A stretch of DNA of 64,000 nucleotides, taken from NCBI GenBank assembly GCA_029582155.1, contig CM055907.1:7418501-7482500 (forward strand). Direction: 5' to 3'. Positions within the stretch are counted from its first letter, which is position 1. Each line of letters starts with the position of its first letter. This document shows, one piece after another, positions 61,148 through 64,000 of this stretch. A model generated the notes under the pieces. The model was not told where the DNA came from. It made no database searches and saw only the letters and a list, made by a program, of their open reading frames with translations. Position numbers and translations under genes: made by a program. This DNA comes from Panopea generosa. Taxonomy: Eukaryota; Mollusca; Bivalvia; Adapedonta; Hiatellidae.

Positions 61148-61259
61148 GTAAGTAGATATATAACAGTGTGTGTCAAAACATATACATACATTGTATAAGG
61201 AGTTATATTAACTTTCAAGATATATAACAACAAGAAGACATGCCTTTCCTGTGCAGTTG

Positions 61260-64000
61260 TTGAATATGATATCGTAATGATAAGGACATATGCCAGTATG
61301 TTAGTATGCGTTAATGCTGATACATGTTAAAAATTGCGTCAGCGGTTGTATAAACAAATACACATATATTAGTGTATGTCAACACCTGCATTAATGCTGA
61401 TACATCTAATAAATTGTGTAAGCAGTTGTACAAACAAATAGATATGCACTAGTGTATGTCAAAACCTGCATTAATGCTGATACATCTTATAGATTGTGTC
61501 AGCAGTTGCACACACAAATTGACATACACTAGTGTATTTCAACACCTGCATTAATGCTGATACATCCTATAGGTGGGTCAGCAGTTGCACAAACAAAAAG
61601 ATATACACTAGTGTATGTCAACCCTGCATTAATGCTGATACATTTTATAGGTGGGTCAACAGTTGTACAAACAAATAGATATACACTAGTGTATGTCAAC
61701 ACCTGCATTAATGCTGATGCATCCTATAGGTGGGTCAGCAGTTGCACAAACAAATAGACATACACTAGTGTATGTCAACACATGCATGAATGCTGATACG
61801 TTTTATAGGTGGGTCAGCAGTTGTACAAACATATAGACATACACTAAAGTATATCAACACCTGCATTAATGCTGATACGTTTTATAGGTGGGTCAGCAGT
61901 TGTACAAACATATAGATATACACTAGTGTATGTCAACACCTGCATTAATGCTGATGCATCTTATAGGTGGATCAGCAGTTGTACACACATATAAATATAC
62001 ACTAGTGTATGTCAACACCTGCATTAATGTTGATACATTTTATAGGTGGGTCAGCAGTTGCACAAACAAATAGATATACACTAATGTATGTCAACACCTG
62101 CATTAATGCTGATACATTTTAAAGGGGGGGCACCAGTTGCACAAACAAATAGATATACACTAATGTATGTCAACACCTGCATTAATGCTGATGCGGCTTA
62201 TAGGTGGATCAGCAGTTGCACAAACAAATAGATATACACTAATGTATGTCAACACCTGCATTAATGCTGATACATTTTATAGGTGGGTCAGCAGTTGTAC
62301 AAACAAATAGATATACACTAATGTATGTCAACACCTGCATTAATGCTCATGCATCTTATAGGTGGATCAGCAGTTGTACAAACAAATAGATATACACTAG
62401 TGTATGTCAACACCTGTACGAATGCTGATACATTTTATAGGTGGGTCAGCAGTTGCACAAACAAATAGATATACACTAGCGTATGTCAACACCTGCATTA
62501 ATGCTGATACATCTTATAGGTGGGTCAGCAGTTGCACAAACAATAAGGTATACACTAATGTATGTCAACAACTGCATTAATGCTGATGCATCCTATAGGT
62601 GGATCAGCAGTTGTACAAACAAATAGATATACACTAGTGTATGTCAACACCTGTATGAATGTTGATACATTTTATAGGTGGGTCAGCAGTTGCACAAACA
62701 AATAGATATACACTAGTATATGTCAACACCTGTATGAATGTTGATACATCTTATAAATTGTGTCAGCAGTTGTTCAAACATATAGATATACACTAGTGTA
62801 TGTCAACACCTGTACGAATGCTGATACATTTTATAGGTGGGTCAGCAGTTGCACAAAAAAATAGATATACACTAGCGTATGTCAACACCTGTATGAATGT
62901 TGATACATTTTATAGGTGGGTCAGCAGTTGCACAAACAAATAGATATACACTAGTATATGTCAACACCTGTATGAATGTTGATACATCTTATAAATTGTG
63001 TCAGCAGTTGTTCAAACATATAGATATACACTAGTGTATGTCAACACCTGCATTAATGCTGATACATCTTATTAATTGTGTCAGCAGTTGTACAAACAAT
63101 TCAAAATACACTAGTGTATGTCAACACCTGTATTAATGCTGATACATCTTATAAATTGTGTCAGCAGTTGTACAAACATACAGATATAAACTAGTGTTTG
63201 TCAACACCAGCATTAATGTTGATATATCTTATAGATTGTGTCAGAAGTTGTACAAACAAATAGACATACACTAGTGCACTAATGATGATACATCTTATAA
63301 ATTGTGTCAGACTTTGTACAAGAAAATTGATATACGCTATTGTATTTCAACACCTGCATTAATGCTGATTCATCTTATAGATTGTGTCAGAAGTTGTACA
63401 AACCAATAGACATACACTAGTGTATATCAACACTTGCATTCATGCTGATGTATCTTATAGGTGGGTCAGCAGTTGCACAAACAAATAGACATACACTAGT
63501 TATATCAACACCTGCATAGAAACGGATACATATACTAGATGATGTCAGCAGTTGTTAACAAATAGACATACACTAGTGTATGTCAACACCTGCATCAATG
63601 CTGATACATCTTATAGATTGTGTCAGCAGTTGTACAAACAGATATACACTAGTGTATGTCAACACCTGCATATAGATATACACTAGTGTATACCAAAACC
63701 TGCATTAATGCTGATACATCTTATAGATTGTGTCAGCACAGCAGTTGTACAAATACATAGATATACACTAGTGTATGTCAAAACCTAAATTAATGCCGAT
63801 ATATCTTATAGATTGTGTCAGCACAGCAGTTGTACAAACATAGATATACACTAGTGTATGTCGACACCTGCATTAGTGCTGATACATCTAGTAGATTGTG
63901 TCAGCAGTTGTACAAACAAATAGATATACTCTCACTCGTGTATGTCAACACCTGTATTAATGCTGATACATCATATAGATTGTGTCAGCAGTTGTACAAT
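61260..64000. repeat. 79-bp minisatellite, over 30 units, running out of the window
   Basis: Unit TACACTAGTGTATGTCAACA, then CCTGCATTAATGCTGATACA, TCTTATAGGTGGGTCAGCAG and TTGTACAAACAAATAGATA. Most units carry the perfect 12-bp palindrome TACACTAGTGTA. The bases right after the exon 30 donor (61151-61185) resemble a worn unit, so the array may have started from them. Confidence 0.93.

Overview
This is a eukaryotic window, AT-rich and dominated by introns, minisatellites and short transposons. It has no bacterial-type gene organisation. I read one gene across almost the whole + strand: 30 exons from 1937 to 61147, joined by GT-AG introns. Every junction phase fits its neighbour, and the joined frame is open for 5,349 bases (1,783 codons). 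Neither end of the gene is in the window: the first exon starts in phase 1 and the last ends on a phase-1 donor. No signal peptide, membrane segment, start or stop codon is therefore visible.

The encoded protein is a large secreted or cell-surface modular protein. Exons 1-15 (1937-23849) encode about 19 EGF-like domains, mostly one per symmetrical phase 1-1 exon and sometimes an MEGF/laminin-type plus calcium-binding EGF pair. Exons 16-18 encode a NIDO domain, 19-20 an AMOP domain, and 21-24 a von Willebrand D domain that opens with a GDPH motif. Exons 25-26 encode a beta-rich linker leading into a Cys cluster, and 26-30 encode further EGF-like modules. The NIDO-AMOP-VWD order is that of MUC4 and the invertebrate 'mucin-like' proteins. 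The long EGF stretch before NIDO recalls fibrillin- or nidogen-like matrix proteins. A bivalve mollusc is my best guess for the host, from the AT content, the several tRNA-derived SINE families and the gene type. This is inference, not proof.

The introns hold the unusual content. At least fourteen tandem arrays (units of 20-104 bp) sit in them, and several were seeded from the gene's own exon-intron junctions. A 52-bp array of about 70 units (40435-44079) repeats the 3' splice site and first codons of the VWD exon, including its GDPH-type codons. A 104-bp array repeats the end of exon 2 with its 5' splice site. A 78-bp triplication repeats the acceptor of exon 4. A 44-bp duplication repeats the donor of exon 26. 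A 26-bp array of acceptor-like units ends just before exon 26. The gene has also grown by exon duplication: a two-exon block at 18.4-19.7 kb is repeated at 20.1-23.8 kb, with one of the four exon copies truncated. Decayed EGF exon copies lie near 213 and 59624.

Mobile elements are short and non-autonomous: four tRNA-headed SINE families (some copies nested in minisatellites with target duplications), three MITE families with terminal inverted repeats, two decayed LINE reverse-transcriptase tails, and several unclassified dispersed repeats. I saw no convincing second protein-coding gene on either strand, no CRISPR array and no rRNA.
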